64,000 nt of DNA from Siphonodentalium dalli. Its lineage: Eukaryota > Mollusca > Scaphopoda > Gadilida > Siphonodentaliidae. Position 1 is the first letter of the stretch, and every line of letters begins with the position of its first letter. The stretch lies in contig CP136064.1 in assembly GCA_032622095.1 (NCBI GenBank), positions 174,600,310 through 174,664,309 of the forward strand, given 5' to 3'. Below, piece by piece: positions 26,201-32,924 of the stretch. The notes beneath the pieces were generated by a model. That model was not told where the DNA came from. It did no database searches and was given only the letters and a program-made list of their open reading frames with translations. The position numbers were made by a program, and so were the translations under genes.

Positions 26201-28420
26201 GCGTGTTGAAACCATTGATATGCAATAGTCTAAATAATATTTTCAGAATATTTTTCAATGCTTTGACTTTTTCCAATGTTTAATATCAAGTTTTGATTAA
26301 ACTTGGGTATCTTATTGGACTAACTGGAAATTTATTAAATTTGATAAATGCCACTGTATAAACAGTAATATTTAAATAACAATTGTTTTGATATGCGGAA
26401 TCTCATTGTTGGAGAGTAATTAATAATCAAAATTAGAACAAATTTGATTTAATTTAAATACTTGTTGATGAAGGACGTTTTACAAATTTTTTTTATTTCA
26501 CATGAACCCACTTTGAAGGCCTTGGGTTCCTTTAATCCATTTTTCTGCGCACTTGCAAGTCATGTCATGTACTGGTACTTAATATAGTGCTGACAGTACA
26601 CTGATACTTCATTACCAAGGTAATATATCTGTTGGGCAAATGTCGCTATCAATTAGTATTGCACAAGCCTCCACCCAAATTTGTTGTAATGTTCCAGAAA
26701 ACTCAACATCTAAACTAAAGCATAGAAGTGTAAATATCACTTCATTCAAATCAAAATAAATGTGATTAAAACACAATGAACACAAATCTGCCGAGTACAG
26801 GGACCAGCCTAGAGGGAGACATCTTCACCTTGAAATGTGCTATATTTTTGTCCCAGGGAGGTTGGGAGAAGTGACCTCTCTCTCATATACCAACATGCAT
26901 ACTGTATACAGTAATGCCCTAAGTAATCGACCCCTTAACCACAGCAAAATTATGGGTAACTTTTCAGGATTTAGTCGGAAATATGGCTTGTTGCATTCAT
27001 CGGAAAGCTCTCAGTGAGAGCTTTCCGATGAATGGCAACAAGCCATATTTCCGACTAAATCATGAAAAGTTACCCATAATTCTTCTGTGGTTAAGGGGTC
27101 GATTACTTAGGGCATTACTGTATCCCAACAGCATTTTTAAGGTATATTTACTGATTATAATGATGTTCTTATTCGTTATAATGGTTTTATAAATGGGCTC
27201 TTGTGTTGCATAATACTTATTGGAACATAGAAATGTGATGTTGAGATGTGAATTGAACTTCAGCCATTGCTCCTTCTCCCTGATAACAGTCCACTTCTCC
27301 CTTATAACCTAACTGGGAGAAGTGACTTCTCCCAATTTGAAACCTCTAGGCTGGTCCCTGGTCAAGTGATAAGAAAATAGTTTCCTTATAAGCATAACTG
27401 TGTTTGTTGTTAATTTGAATAAAACATATGTGAAAATAACCACATTAATGTATTGTAGCAAGAATTCATTTGGACACTCCATTGGATTGTTCACGCCTCT
27501 TCTTAAATAACAATCCTCCCAGTTTCAACTTCTCAAAATGTTCAATCCACTCCATATCACAGCGTTGAAACCAGAATTGGTAATGTTCTGCCATCTTTTT
27601 ATCACATTTTTCAACTAAATTTTATTCTGAGAAAACATGAGTTGTTTGTCAATGTTAATCTTAACCCTTCGATGACTGGAGCTTCTTGAATGTTGGCGAA
27701 AAACCTGTGCCAATGCATTCTCTTATATATGCAAGGCTCCCTTTAAGAGAATACATTGGCATAACAATATATACCTTGACATTGTAAGCCAGTGCATTCT
27801 CTTATATATATGCTAGGCTCCCTATGGGAAAATTGCATATATATATATTATATAAGAGAATGCACTGGCACAGCATCTTGAATGCTGCACCAGCGCAGCT
27901 CCCGTCATGAAAGAGTTAGATGGTAATTAACAAATATAAAGTGTGTCCATTTTAATTAATATCACTATTAAGATATATCTACTTTGTTCCCCAAAATGTA
28001 GGAGTATTATTATATTATTATAATTTACTGAGGGTGCTTGCTTTTATATTTATAAGGGTGCTTGCTTTAATATTTATAAGTTACATTGTATGCAGTGTGT
28101 TCTACTTTGACTTGAGTGTTATTTTCAATTTACATACATTAATCAGATGTTAATAGTGGAAATAATTGGCGATGAAAGGTCATGCATATGGGAATATTTA
28201 TTGCAACCTCTTGTTTGATTAAAGTTTGCTTTCAGCCAGGTTTTTTCAGAATGAGGTGTTTATGGTATTCAGAAAGAAATAATTTAATTAATTCTTTCTT
28301 TTTCAGAACGGTGGCTTCAGTCCTCATACAGGGTCAGCTGTCTCACTAACATCTAACACATCACACTATGGTGGTACAGATGAAATAGAAGACGACTTTA
28401 ACTGGGACAAACTGCTGTGA
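5174..28420 (+). CDS. FOXJ3-like: FOXJ2/FOXJ3-like forkhead transcription factor, C-terminal exons (partial gene)
   Basis: Six exons, at 5174-5273, 16600-16710, 21311-21436, 23575-23715, 25160-25254 and 28307-28420, join with matching phases and GT-AG borders. They encode 228 residues to a stop, without an internal stop. Seen directly: a segment with SIKSLYKSVF, a block with YEWQNIDVSHFQ running into GLMESMKAADHANWSL and PEQFADLASSLNNFF, and an acidic end EDDFNWDKLL. Family knowledge: vertebrate FOXJ2 and FOXJ3, nuclear DNA-binding transcription factors, share the YEW..ID/LMESM..A/NWSL..FADL..SLN.FF block and a DDF.WD C terminus. The forkhead domain itself must lie in exons before the window, so orthology to FOXJ3 rather than FOXJ2 cannot be settled. 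Introns run from about 1.4 to 11.3 kb and are filled with transposable elements. Confidence 0.85.
5491..6310. mobile_element. hAT-like element, TIR CAGGGTTCATAC
   Basis: The left end CAGGGTTCATAC and the right end GTATGGACCCTG are inverted. Both are flanked by TATTA (5486-5490 and 6311-6315), consistent with a 5-bp target duplication. Subterminal sequence is full of GAAAAGTCATGGAAT-like motifs in both orientations. The CAGGG start is typical of hAT elements, although their usual duplication is 8 bp. It contains one short ORF (5833-6081) and lies in intron A-B of the forkhead gene. Confidence 0.7.
5833..6081 (+). pseudogene. Degenerate BED/hAT-type zinc-finger N-terminal ORF
   Basis: The 82-codon ORF starts MPGNCVFRDKW and has W..AW, a single Cys in KAKC, an IANMGEAALISH stretch and a final H in KSKTH. 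This order (aromatic residues, Cys, MG-x-AL-x-x-H, H) is the pattern of BED-like fingers at the N terminus of hAT-family proteins. The second zinc-binding Cys expected a few residues after the first is absent. No catalytic domain follows, so this is a remnant inside the 5491-6310 element. Confidence 0.6.
6332..6990 (+). repeat. Helentron-like satellite element, family C (degenerate copy)
   Basis: It begins TTATACTCCCAACACCG and continues to GGTGGGTATAC, a 5' palindrome, then CGTCCGTC, then three to four core units of about 165 bp marked by GAAATTTGG or similar and GAGTTATTCATCT. It ends with an arm GGGTATA, a CTAGGC...GCCTAG hairpin (about 6951-6981) and CTCTTTGTTAT. The same plan is clearer at 42984. 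Confidence 0.6.
7110..7952. mobile_element. GGGACCAGCC-type DNA element (copy 1) interrupted by family A
   Basis: The left end is GGAACCAGCCTGGAGG and the right end CCTCTAGGCTGGTTCC, inverted. Internal CTTCTCCC and GAGAAG motifs recur. The Helentron-like element at 7267-7756 sits inside it and so is younger. Related copies are at 26800 and 40768. There is no coding sequence. Confidence 0.65.
7267..7756 (+). repeat. Helentron-like satellite element, family A (complete, short)
   Basis: It begins with the near-palindrome AGCTCAACTTTAC...GTAAAGTTTGAGCT, then ATTGCCATGG and a CGTCCGTCGTC stretch. One to two core units follow (CAGCCATCTTGGATTTTACTC), then the 3' arm GAGTTGAGCT, the hairpin AGTGTCATTGACACT and TTCAT. 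It is preceded by a T run, consistent with insertion at T-T. Confidence 0.75.
8340..8568. mobile_element. TTAA-flanked MITE, CTTTCTATACTAAATACTCA family (copy)
   Basis: TTAA followed by CCTTTCTATACTAAATACTC starts the element. Internal phrases TTAGTTCAACAAATGACC and AATGAATAATAGACTGTTCC recur at 18745, 39767 and 60894. The right end is decayed. Confidence 0.55.
9055..9175. repeat. GGCAGGCAG-headed tandem repeat, about 45-bp unit
   Basis: Three successive units start with GGCAGGCAG and continue TTTTTAT...GACCAAAATTT, inside the left end of the 9005-9906 element. Confidence 0.7.
9250..9753 (-). CDS. Uncharacterised 167-codon ORF inside Harbinger-like element
   Basis: The ORF runs from the ATG whose complement ends at 9753 to a stop at 9250 and fills most of the element interior. 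Its translation starts MWVKRRNSISQSF and contains a well-mixed middle with AILNVSVWDGNKYVIPW and SVEIDETCRNLSERI. Composition is protein-like rather than low-complexity. Local base composition (more CpG, less AT) differs from the flanks. I recognise no family: it lacks the DDE motifs of HARBI1 and an obvious Myb domain. It could be a remnant of a Harbinger accessory ORF or captured host sequence. Confidence 0.45.
   Translation of the reverse strand: MWVKRRNSISQSFNRSNKPMSGILIERARSTSARTMVAILNVSVWDGNKYVIPWTIVSVEIDETCRNLSERITSQHGGSIKSISVGKNKTSDFDFVSPELKATQVADIFGFYFKITVTTNTSSTCQRATTSADAPTKSAFSVLMEKTTQLPKLDKSINKSMNSPKNF
10768..12231 (+). repeat. Helentron-like satellite element, family A (complete, long)
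   Basis: This 1.46-kb full-length copy starts AGCTCAACTTACTTTG...AAGTTTGAGCTATTGCC, then a (GT)n/CCGTCATCCGTG stretch. About eight core units of 155-165 bp follow, alternating two subtypes (TTTACTCTTTGCATGAC and TTTAAAAATTCAATCC). It ends AAGTTGAGCT, hairpin AGTGTCATTGACACT, TTCAT. It is in intron A-B of the forkhead gene. Short minus-strand ORFs are repeat translations. Confidence 0.8.
12323..13740. mobile_element. hAT-like element, TIR CAGGGTTTCCG
   Basis: The left end CAGGGTTTCCG and right end CGGAAACCCTG are perfectly inverted. Flanks AATTTAC and AATTCAC agree at 6 of 7 positions. The interior is unusually CpG-rich for the window and includes an internal inverted repeat, GTCGCTACCCACAGGTATT near 13092 and AATACCTGTGTCGCTAC near 13174. 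No transposase ORF survives, so it is probably non-autonomous or decayed. Confidence 0.68.
13949..14291 (+). repeat. Helentron-like satellite element, family A (shortest copy)
   Basis: It starts AGCTCAACTTTACTTTGTAA and then jumps straight into the core phrase ACATGGCCACCAGCAGCC, so the right arm of the 5' palindrome and the CCGTC stretch are deleted. The 3' end (AAGTTGAGCT, AGTGTCATTGACACT, TTCAT) is intact. Confidence 0.7.
14300..15118. other. Intronic stretch without recognised feature
   Basis: AT-rich intron A-B sequence. The two overlapping ORFs near 14367-14641 on opposite strands lack splice or family support. Confidence 0.4.
15124..15469. mobile_element. TTAA-flanked palindromic MITE, AGGGGTACTGTACAC family
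   Basis: A fold-back of about 346 bp. It starts AGGGGTACTGTACACTAAAT and ends with the near-complement, and TTAA lies on both sides (15120-15123 and 15470-15473). Almost the whole sequence is inverted, including CGTGCTCTATGAACGATGCA and its partner. The centre contains AATGGCTGGAGTCATAAATT. A second, end-less copy is at 41254. Confidence 0.8.
15947..16105. repeat. Long palindrome (foldback)
   Basis: GGACAGGTGTCTTTGATTCA at the left is matched by its complement at the right. The arms continue through TATTTATTATTTATACCC and then through the AAAACTTGTTAT block, leaving a short central loop around ACATGTACACGGA. Probably a MITE, although no target duplication could be fixed. Confidence 0.7.
16600..16710 (+). 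CDS. FOXJ3-like: FOXJ2/3-like exon B
   Basis: The acceptor ends TGTTGTAG and the donor is GTAGGT. Taking one base from exon A, it reads GSMIALLNGNVSAADIARAA followed by a Ser/Thr-rich stretch (SSSTTKTIITTT), and leaves one base. The exon is 111 bp with phases 1 and 1, matching both neighbours. Confidence 0.75.
16859..17070. mobile_element. TA-flanked palindromic MITE (copy 1, ends eroded)
   Basis: This belongs to a near-perfect fold-back family of 212-214 bp. It reads AGTAATGCCCTAAATAATC, then GGTAACTTTTCATGATTTAG, then GGAAAGCTCTCA at the axis, then the complement. This copy has lost the outermost bases on the right. Confidence 0.8.
17080..18415. other. Intronic stretch, no supported gene
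   Basis: It contains a run of 14 C near 17956. A 127-codon ORF follows, whose reading comes from repeated TTGGAAAATTTC-type sequence; I found no family resemblance and no splice context. Confidence 0.4.
18419..18671. mobile_element. piggyBac-type MITE, TTAA + CCCTTTCATGACTGG (copy)
   Basis: It opens TTAACCCTTTCATGACTGGA and closes with a degenerate complement. The interior holds two successive short palindromes built on ATTCTCGTATATATGCGAG...CTTGCATATATAAGAGAAT. TTAA followed by CCCTTT is the usual piggyBac-type end; the family name is inference. Confidence 0.7.
18745..19169. mobile_element. TTAA-flanked MITE, CCCTGTCTGTGCTAAATACTC family, with nested insertion
   Basis: TTAA at 18741-18744 and 19170-19173 bracket inverted ends: CCCTGTCTGTGCTAAATACT on the left and AGTATATTAGTAAAGAAAGG on the right. 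It is interrupted at 18924-19136 by the TA-flanked palindrome. Confidence 0.7.
18924..19136. mobile_element. TA-flanked palindromic MITE (copy 2)
   Basis: The 213-bp element starts CAGTAATGCTCTA and ends TAGAGCATTACTG, flanked by TA at 18922-18923 and 19137-19138. The whole element is one hairpin with its axis at CTCTCACTGAGAG. The CAGT start and TA duplication suggest a Tc1/mariner-mobilised MITE (inference). Confidence 0.88.
19382..19748 (+). repeat. Helentron-like satellite element, family B
   Basis: The 5' palindrome is TGTCCCCCGAC-ATTCA-GTCGGAGGAC, followed by GTGTCCGTCCGGAAC. Core units contain TTTTGTCCG, AACTTGGCACAAC and TTGCCCTTATTCGAC. The 3' arm GTCGGGGGACA is the perfect complement of the first 11 bases. 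A tail with GTCAGCGACC follows. Confidence 0.75.
20253..20821. mobile_element. hAT-like element, TIR GGCTGCAACGAT
   Basis: The left end GGCTGCAACGATACACG and the right end GGTGAATCATTGCAGCCCTA are inverted. The interior repeats ACGATACATATCGCGATACA. GGGCTGCAACGAT is a widespread metazoan hAT-type MITE end. The 8-bp flanks do not match well, so the boundaries are uncertain. The 74-codon minus ORF inside has no recognised domain. Confidence 0.55.
21311..21436 (+). CDS. FOXJ3-like: FOXJ2/3-like exon C
   Basis: Acceptor ATCATTGCAG and donor GTCAGT. With the base carried from exon B it reads APPNSSIGNNDWLQSLDMLK, then a segment with VRMVSSG and YEWQNIDVSHFQ, and passes one base on. The YEW-x-x-ID-x-S-x-F motif is the start of the most conserved C-terminal block of FOXJ2/3. 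Confidence 0.85.
21500..21966. mobile_element. Foldback element with palindromic ends (copy 2)
   Basis: Outer arms AGGCCTCAAAATATG and its complement enclose two palindromes of the GCAGAATGAGGTCCCC/GAATTTAGTG type (about 21535-21620 and 21850-21945). The outer arms differ from those at 3691 and 23948 (CTGAGTTTAGTGTGC type), so the family has at least two terminal variants. Confidence 0.65.
22455..22720. repeat. Interspersed repeat shared with 52968-53245
   Basis: Colinear similarity to 52968-53245 includes GATAACACAC, TATATATTAATTA, GTAAATATTTACAAT and GATGTTTTCTATGGAGTG. No terminal repeats were identified, so the class is unknown. Confidence 0.6.
23575..23715 (+). CDS. FOXJ3-like: FOXJ2/3-like exon D
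   Basis: Acceptor TTTTCGTCTCAG and donor GTACGT. It reads GLMESMKAADHANWSLNPEQ, then FADLASSLNNFF, then a Gln/Asn-rich stretch ending NSQIS. This is the strongest family marker in the window. Phases 1/1 agree with exons C and E. Confidence 0.88.
23760..24560 (+). repeat. Satellite-element core (family B-like) interrupted by foldback element
   Basis: Sequences before 23948 and after 24379 share GGAACCTGTG, GATTATGAG and TTTTTAGTAAAGTTAT-type phrases with the core at 34830. After 24440 it reads ATACGCCCATTTTTC and GGTCTGTCCATCTGTCTG. The foldback element at 23948-24379 splits it. Confidence 0.5.
23948..24379. mobile_element. Foldback element with palindromic ends (copy 3)
   Basis: Outer arms CTGAGTTTAGTGTGC and GCACACTAAACTCAG are perfectly inverted. 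Each is followed inward by the AATGAGGTCCCCAGAGG palindrome (about 23975-24065) or its degenerate partner (24286-24350). It is inserted in the core repeat at 23760-24560. Confidence 0.72.
24600..25050. other. Intronic stretch, no supported gene
   Basis: Somewhat more CpG than its surroundings. The ORF beginning near 24699 lacks splice sites and any recognised domain. Confidence 0.35.
25055..25139. mobile_element. Right-half fragment of CCCTTTCATGACTGG MITE
   Basis: TATAAGAGAGAATGCACTGG, then CTTGAATGCTGCACCAGCGC and CATGAAAGGGTTAA match the right arm of the copy at 27661. It ends 20 bp before the exon E acceptor, so this exon's splice region directly abuts transposon sequence. Confidence 0.7.
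25160..25254 (+). CDS. FOXJ3-like: FOXJ2/3-like exon E
   Basis: Acceptor TTGTTTCAG and donor GTAAGC. It reads GRTSTFSESSSHLTIGDDPT followed by GSLSSPQISPRQ, Ser-rich and without a recognised domain. It ends on a codon boundary. Confidence 0.75.
25366..25660. mobile_element. Fragment of AGGTACTCAACCCG MITE family
   Basis: CGAGAGACGGTCTCCAACCA, AATCAAGTGGCTTTG and ATGATATGGGGACCATC are shared with 44177-44610. The left part is missing. Confidence 0.6.
26075..26531. mobile_element. TTAA-flanked element, GGGTTCCTTTAA end (copy)
   Basis: The right end CTTGGGTTCC abuts TTTAA. The interior shares TTCTTATGTTCATTATTGAT, CAATGCTTTGAC and TTGTTGGAGAG-type phrases with 8795-10219 and 28653-29254. The left end is decayed. 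Confidence 0.5.
26800..27359. mobile_element. GGGACCAGCC-type DNA element (copy 2) with nested palindrome
   Basis: Inverted ends GGGACCAGCCTAGAGG and CCTCTAGGCTGGTCCC are nearly perfect, with internal CTTCTCCC/GGGAGAAG motifs. The TA-flanked palindrome at 26909-27120 is inserted in it. Confidence 0.75.
26909..27120. mobile_element. TA-flanked palindromic MITE (copy 3)
   Basis: 212 bp, CAGTAATGCCCTAAG to CTTAGGGCATTACTG, with TA at 26907-26908 and 27121-27122. One arm reads TTGCATTCATCGG where the other has the full TTGCCATTCATCGG, a 1-base loss. Confidence 0.88.
27661..27918. mobile_element. piggyBac-type MITE, TTAA + CCCTT (copy)
   Basis: TTAACCCTTCGATGACTGGA to TCATGAAAGAGTTA. It carries the two internal CTCTTATATATGC...GCATATATATA hairpins of the family. 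Confidence 0.68.
28307..28420 (+). CDS. FOXJ3-like: FOXJ2/3-like terminal coding exon F
   Basis: Acceptor TTCTTTTTCAG. It encodes 37 residues and a TGA stop: NGGFSPHTGSAVSLTSNTSH, then a short linker and DEIEDDFNWDKLL. The acidic D-D-F-x-W-D end is what I know from the C terminus of vertebrate FOXJ2/FOXJ3, and it supports both the identity and this as the true 3' coding end. Confidence 0.85.
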   Translation, partial: NGGFSPHTGSAVSLTSNTSHYGGTDEIEDDFNWDKLL

Positions 28421-28652
28421 TGCACATCTATGTCATATTAACTACATGTATTGTTGGCTGCTTTGATCATTGTTCTATTCTGTCCACATCTCAATCACTT
28501 TGCCCTATTGGGACTTCATAGTAAATTAGGCTGTCCAGTGATGGTGAAGCTTGTTTGATTATTGATGAGCACAGATTTTCTCGTACATGTTAAGGGAGGA
28601 AACCCTGTATCTGGGCAAGTTTGTCAGTTGCTTAACAAGAGTTTGTAGTTAA
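28421..28652 (+). other. Probable start of the FOXJ2/3-like 3' untranslated region
   Basis: Unique sequence directly after the stop, running up to the transposon at 28653. The real poly(A) site is not certain. An AATAAA at 29709-29714 and others further on are candidates only. Confidence 0.4.
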
Positions 28653-29254
28653 AGGTACACAAGGCATTCAAAGTGGGTTCATGAAAAATAACAGAATATC
28701 ATCAATAAGTACAAGTAAAAATAGATTGATTTCATTCTTATTTCATTATTAATAACTCTCAAATAACGAGATTTCTCGTATTGAAACAATTGTTATATAA
28801 ACAGTACTGTTACAGTGACATTACCGAATCAAAGTCAATTAGAGACCAATGTTTAACCCTTTTAGTGCCAGTTTATGGTCTGTAGAGTGCCCTAAAAAAG
28901 GAAAAAAATGATTTTTTTTTTTTTTTTTGAATTTTTTTTTTTCGGTTAGGCCAATGCATTCTCTTATATATGCGAGGCGACCTATGGTCGACTCTCATAT
29001 ATAAGAGAATGCATTGGCACAGGGTATATGGGTCCATACAAAAATCGGACCTGGCACTCAAAGGGTTAAACAAAACTTGACAGTGAACATTGGAAAAGGT
29101 CAAAGCATTGAAAAATATTCTGAAAATCACATTTGGACTAAAATATTTGAACTTTCTACGTGATCAGCGATGTCTCTTAACAATTCACGGTAACAGTTTT
29201 GTTTACATAACTATGGTTTCAACATTTGAAATTTCGTTATTGTTTTGGGTCCCT
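28653..29254. mobile_element. TTAA-flanked element AGGTACACAAGGC (copy) with nested MITE
   Basis: TTAA at 28649-28652 and 29255-29258 flank AGGTACACAAGG and GGGTCCCT. The interior shares AAAACTGTTACAG and GTCAAAGCATTGAAAAATAT with 8795, 26075 and 51003. It is interrupted by 28853-29069. Confidence 0.6.
28853..29069. mobile_element. piggyBac-type MITE, CCCTTTTAGTGCCAG variant, nested
   Basis: TTAACCCTTTTAGTGCCAG to CTGGCACTCAAAGGGTTAA, with a central palindrome AATGCATTCTCTTATATATG and complement. It keeps the family's central hairpin but has different terminal bases from the copies at 18419 and 27661. Confidence 0.72.
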
Positions 29255-29339
29255 TTAAGTGGAGTGATTTCTTGGCGAAATCGACCATCTATAAGGTTTT
29301 TTCTTGACCAATAAAACTTGATGCCGTGATATAACCTAG

Positions 29340-29688
29340 TAGGGCTGCTGCGATTCATGTCTGATGAATCATGATTTACATTTAAGAAAAACATGGTTTT
29401 GCAACCAAAACTCATCAACTGCTATCTAACAACAATCAAGCAATCAGTTTTTCAATATTTATTTCCCAGAGTTACATCAATTTCATCAATGAAAAAGAAA
29501 AAGTAGATAAATTTTCCCTTCTTAATCGGGTTGAAGTTGCCATTTGGGCAGTGGGCAATTTGAGTCCTGAAACGAAAGCTGAATTAATTCATAGACAACT
29601 AGCAATTCTGAATCATAAAGCACATTTCATCGTAACAAACACATCGCGATGTGCATTTATCATGAAGTTCCGAATCATTGCAGCCTTA
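29340..29688. mobile_element. hAT-type MITE, TIR TAGGGCTGC, 8-bp TSD
   Basis: The left end TAGGGCTGCTGCGATTC and right end GAATCATTGCAGCCTTA are inverted. Flanks TAACCTAG (29332-29339) and TAACCAAG (29689-29696) agree at 7 of 8, the hAT-size duplication. 349 bp, no ORF. Confidence 0.78.
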
Positions 29689-29699
29689 TAACCAAGTGG

Positions 29700-32600
29700 C
29701 TGAAACACAATAAACTAGACCTTGGGCTCTGAATAGTTCACAAATGCAAGGCCATTGCCTGAAACATTGACAGACATGTCGGTGTCATCAGACATCAGTG
29801 ACGCTTGGACAGTGATTAATCGGGCTGAGGTATAGTGCCAAAGAGCATCTGAGATAGGGCTAGCTTGCATTACGAATGGATAAATTGAGTGATGTGCCAC
29901 TCTGTAGATTTTATTGATGTTAAATAAATAATGATCGTATAAATGTTTTTAATTCGTAAGTTATTTAAGTATGTATATATAACTATAAAACATTGATTTC
30001 AATGTGGTCATGGGTTCAGACCACAATCAAAATTCCATGACCATATTGAAGCACTTTATTTCTTATCAGGTCTACCGTAATACCCTATGTATCTGGTCAT
30101 TGGCAATAACATAAAGCTTGACTTATGATGATAGATTTACTGTTCCAATGGAAATTTGATAAATGGATGCAATGATCAAAGCAGTTGACATTTCCATTAA
30201 TTGTATGCTACCAGATTTATAATTTATGTCACCCTTGCTGGTCAAGTTCATGTTAAACATATATATATACCTCATTAAAATAGATATAAAAAAAAACATC
30301 TCATAGAATAGGAGAATGAATACTTGAATTTATATTGATTGAAGTTCCAGCACATTCCTTTTAGAAAAAAAATTCTAGTCTAGATCATGAAAATATTTCT
30401 TGCTGAATTGACTGAATACATGAATACATTTCATTGGCAGAGCTTTAAATTTGAATGTAGAGTTATTTATATAGGCTTATAAGAGGCTGTAAAAGTGGTA
30501 ACATTAGAGAAGAGAGTAGGTTGGTGGTCAGGTCGAAAATAGGAGAATTAATGCTAAGTGCTATCATGGATGGCACAAAGATGTCCCATAAGGGACTTAT
30601 TTCCATTGTGGTCCCTAAAAATAATATGCTTATTTGTTTGGTTTGAAGATTGTCTTGAGTACATGAGAATTCAAAACAACCTACCGGTATACTATTCATG
30701 CCTGTTTAACGAATAGAGCATGGCTTCGAGTTGACTACCCCAATTTAGTGACCCAAGGGAGTGATGTAGTTCCTGACACAAAGCAGGTGGCATATTTATA
30801 GATGGAGTAATCACAACACATAAGAAAATTTTATTATTTATTTTTTGCTTAAATTTAGAAATATACAAAAATCTAACAAAAACAACAACGCCGGAACTAT
30901 CACTACATAAACTACTTTGCTTTGCATACCGAACAGTAAAACAAATCCCAAAATAATGATTTGTAGACTTCGGCTAACAAAAACAAAAATATATATGTAA
31001 CAGGTTATAATGAAGCTAAACAGTCAAGCTTGGGCTATTGCCATGGGTTGGTGTCTGTCAACAATTTCCTTTGGCTCACCCTACAGGCCGCATCCCTCAT
31101 CCGATCATCACCAAACTTCAAATGGATCTTCGGGATGACCTCTAGATGGGAACCATAAATTTGTTCCAAATTTCGTTAATCTTTATTATTATAGGTCACT
31201 TTAATTTCTTTTGTTTACCTTATTTTGTTATGTTGTTTTGTCCGTCTTGACTAGTTATTTTGTCAGTTTAAGGCCACAACTATAAAACAGTCTTGTTTAC
31301 GATCATTTGGGTTGAACAAAAGTTGATGCAGGAGGGGGAAATTGAATACAAATTTGCATTACCATGGCAACAATAGATTAAATACCGGAATTGTCCATGA
31401 ATTTCTTTAGAATGTTTTTATTCCTTTTATAGAAATAAACTGAGGTATTTCTCCCACCCACCCCCACCCCCCCCCCCCCCAAAAAAAATAAGGTGAAAGC
31501 AAAAAAGAGCCTGCCATCAACTATTTTCTTCACCACTGTCACCACATGCTTCATATTTTAATCACATGAGCATAGACTAATCAAGTTAAAACATCAATTT
31601 TTTTTAACAATATTAAGAAAAAAGTTGTAACTGGGATGAGTTTGTACGCCAGGCTATTAAATTGCTGTTGCCTTAGATTCATATATAGTTCTACAGTTTC
31701 AACTCCATATAATAAGCAAATAAGCTACCGTACATCTGTATTTTATCTTTCAACAAAGTGACCATCTGATATGGTATTGCCCAGTGTATGGATCTTCTAT
31801 TTTCAGTCAACCAGAAGATATTTTTCATGATCCAGACTTGATGTTTATTTTTATGCTTCTAGTTGAGAATTCCATTAAAATTATACCATTTGTTAATTGA
31901 TTCCACATATTTTTTCAGTTTTCATCTTATTCACAATATTATATTAATATATTTAACATATAGTCCATCCATTTGTTGTTGTTGTTGTTGATTTTAAGTT
32001 TTGATATTTATTAATATACTAAAATTATGAGTAAGCAATGCTTTTATTTTTAATGTTTTGCAATAGTTGATTGTTATGACTGCTACTTTTATTATAATTC
32101 CACATTATATAGTTACCCCATTGAATAGGTTAAATACCAGGCATTTTTGAAATACGAGAATCAAAACCTTAAAAGATTTTCATAATTTTCAAAGATATGT
32201 GGTACCTACCTCCTCACAGAGGCCATCACGCATTTCCACTAGTATTCATCAATCATCTGAAACTTGATGTTGATACCAGTAGGTTAGGGTCCTGCAAATA
32301 ATTGATATTCTATTTGTTATTCAATTTGGCTCCCATGTTGGTTTCAAATTTGTTTATAAAAAGTTGGTATAAAAACGTAAAAATACAATAAATTTTAGTT
32401 AATTGCATATCATTTAATTGCATACATCAGATATTAGCATAAAATTTAACTGTACCAAACCATGTTATTCCCCCCCAAAAAAACATCTTAAAGCTAAACA
32501 CTGTTTTTTACATTGTCCATCAATATCTGTAACAAATCTGCCTGATACATTTTCTCGTAGGTTTTCAAGCAGGCAAGCATGGATTTGGTTCCATCACTGT

Positions 32601-32700
32601 CAACACCAATTTTTGTGCCTTGACTGGGAAGCCTGTTTGGAGTCCATGGCATGAAAGAATTTTCCTAGCAGTCATTGTGGCAATAAATAAAGGATGTTAG
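29700..32700. other. Gene-poor stretch with repeat fragments
   Basis: No supportable exon. It holds a family-A fragment near 31026-31200 (GGCTATTGCCATGGGTTGG, CAACAATTTCCTTTGGC) and a C run followed by an A run near 31455-31490. The 78-codon minus ORF at 30463-30699 has no recognisable domain. Confidence 0.4.
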
Positions 32701-32709
32701 CAATATATA

Positions 32710-32922
32710 CTGTAATGCCCTAAATAATCAACTCCTTAACAACAGCAGAATCATGGGTAATTTTTCATGATTTAGTCGGAATATGGCTTGTTGCCATTGC
32801 CATTCATCACAAAGCTCTCAAGCTTTCCGATGAAGGGCAACAAGCCATATTTCTGACTAAATCCTTAAAAATTACCCATAATTCTGCAGTTGTTAAGGAG
32901 TTGATTATTTAGGGCATTACTG
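32710..32922. mobile_element. TA-flanked palindromic MITE (copy 4, diverged)
   Basis: 213 bp with TA at 32708-32709 and 32923-32924. The left end reads CTGTAATG instead of CAGTAATG. The axis is altered by GCCATTGCCATTCATCACAA, so this looks like the oldest copy. Confidence 0.8.
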
Positions 32923-32924
32923 TA

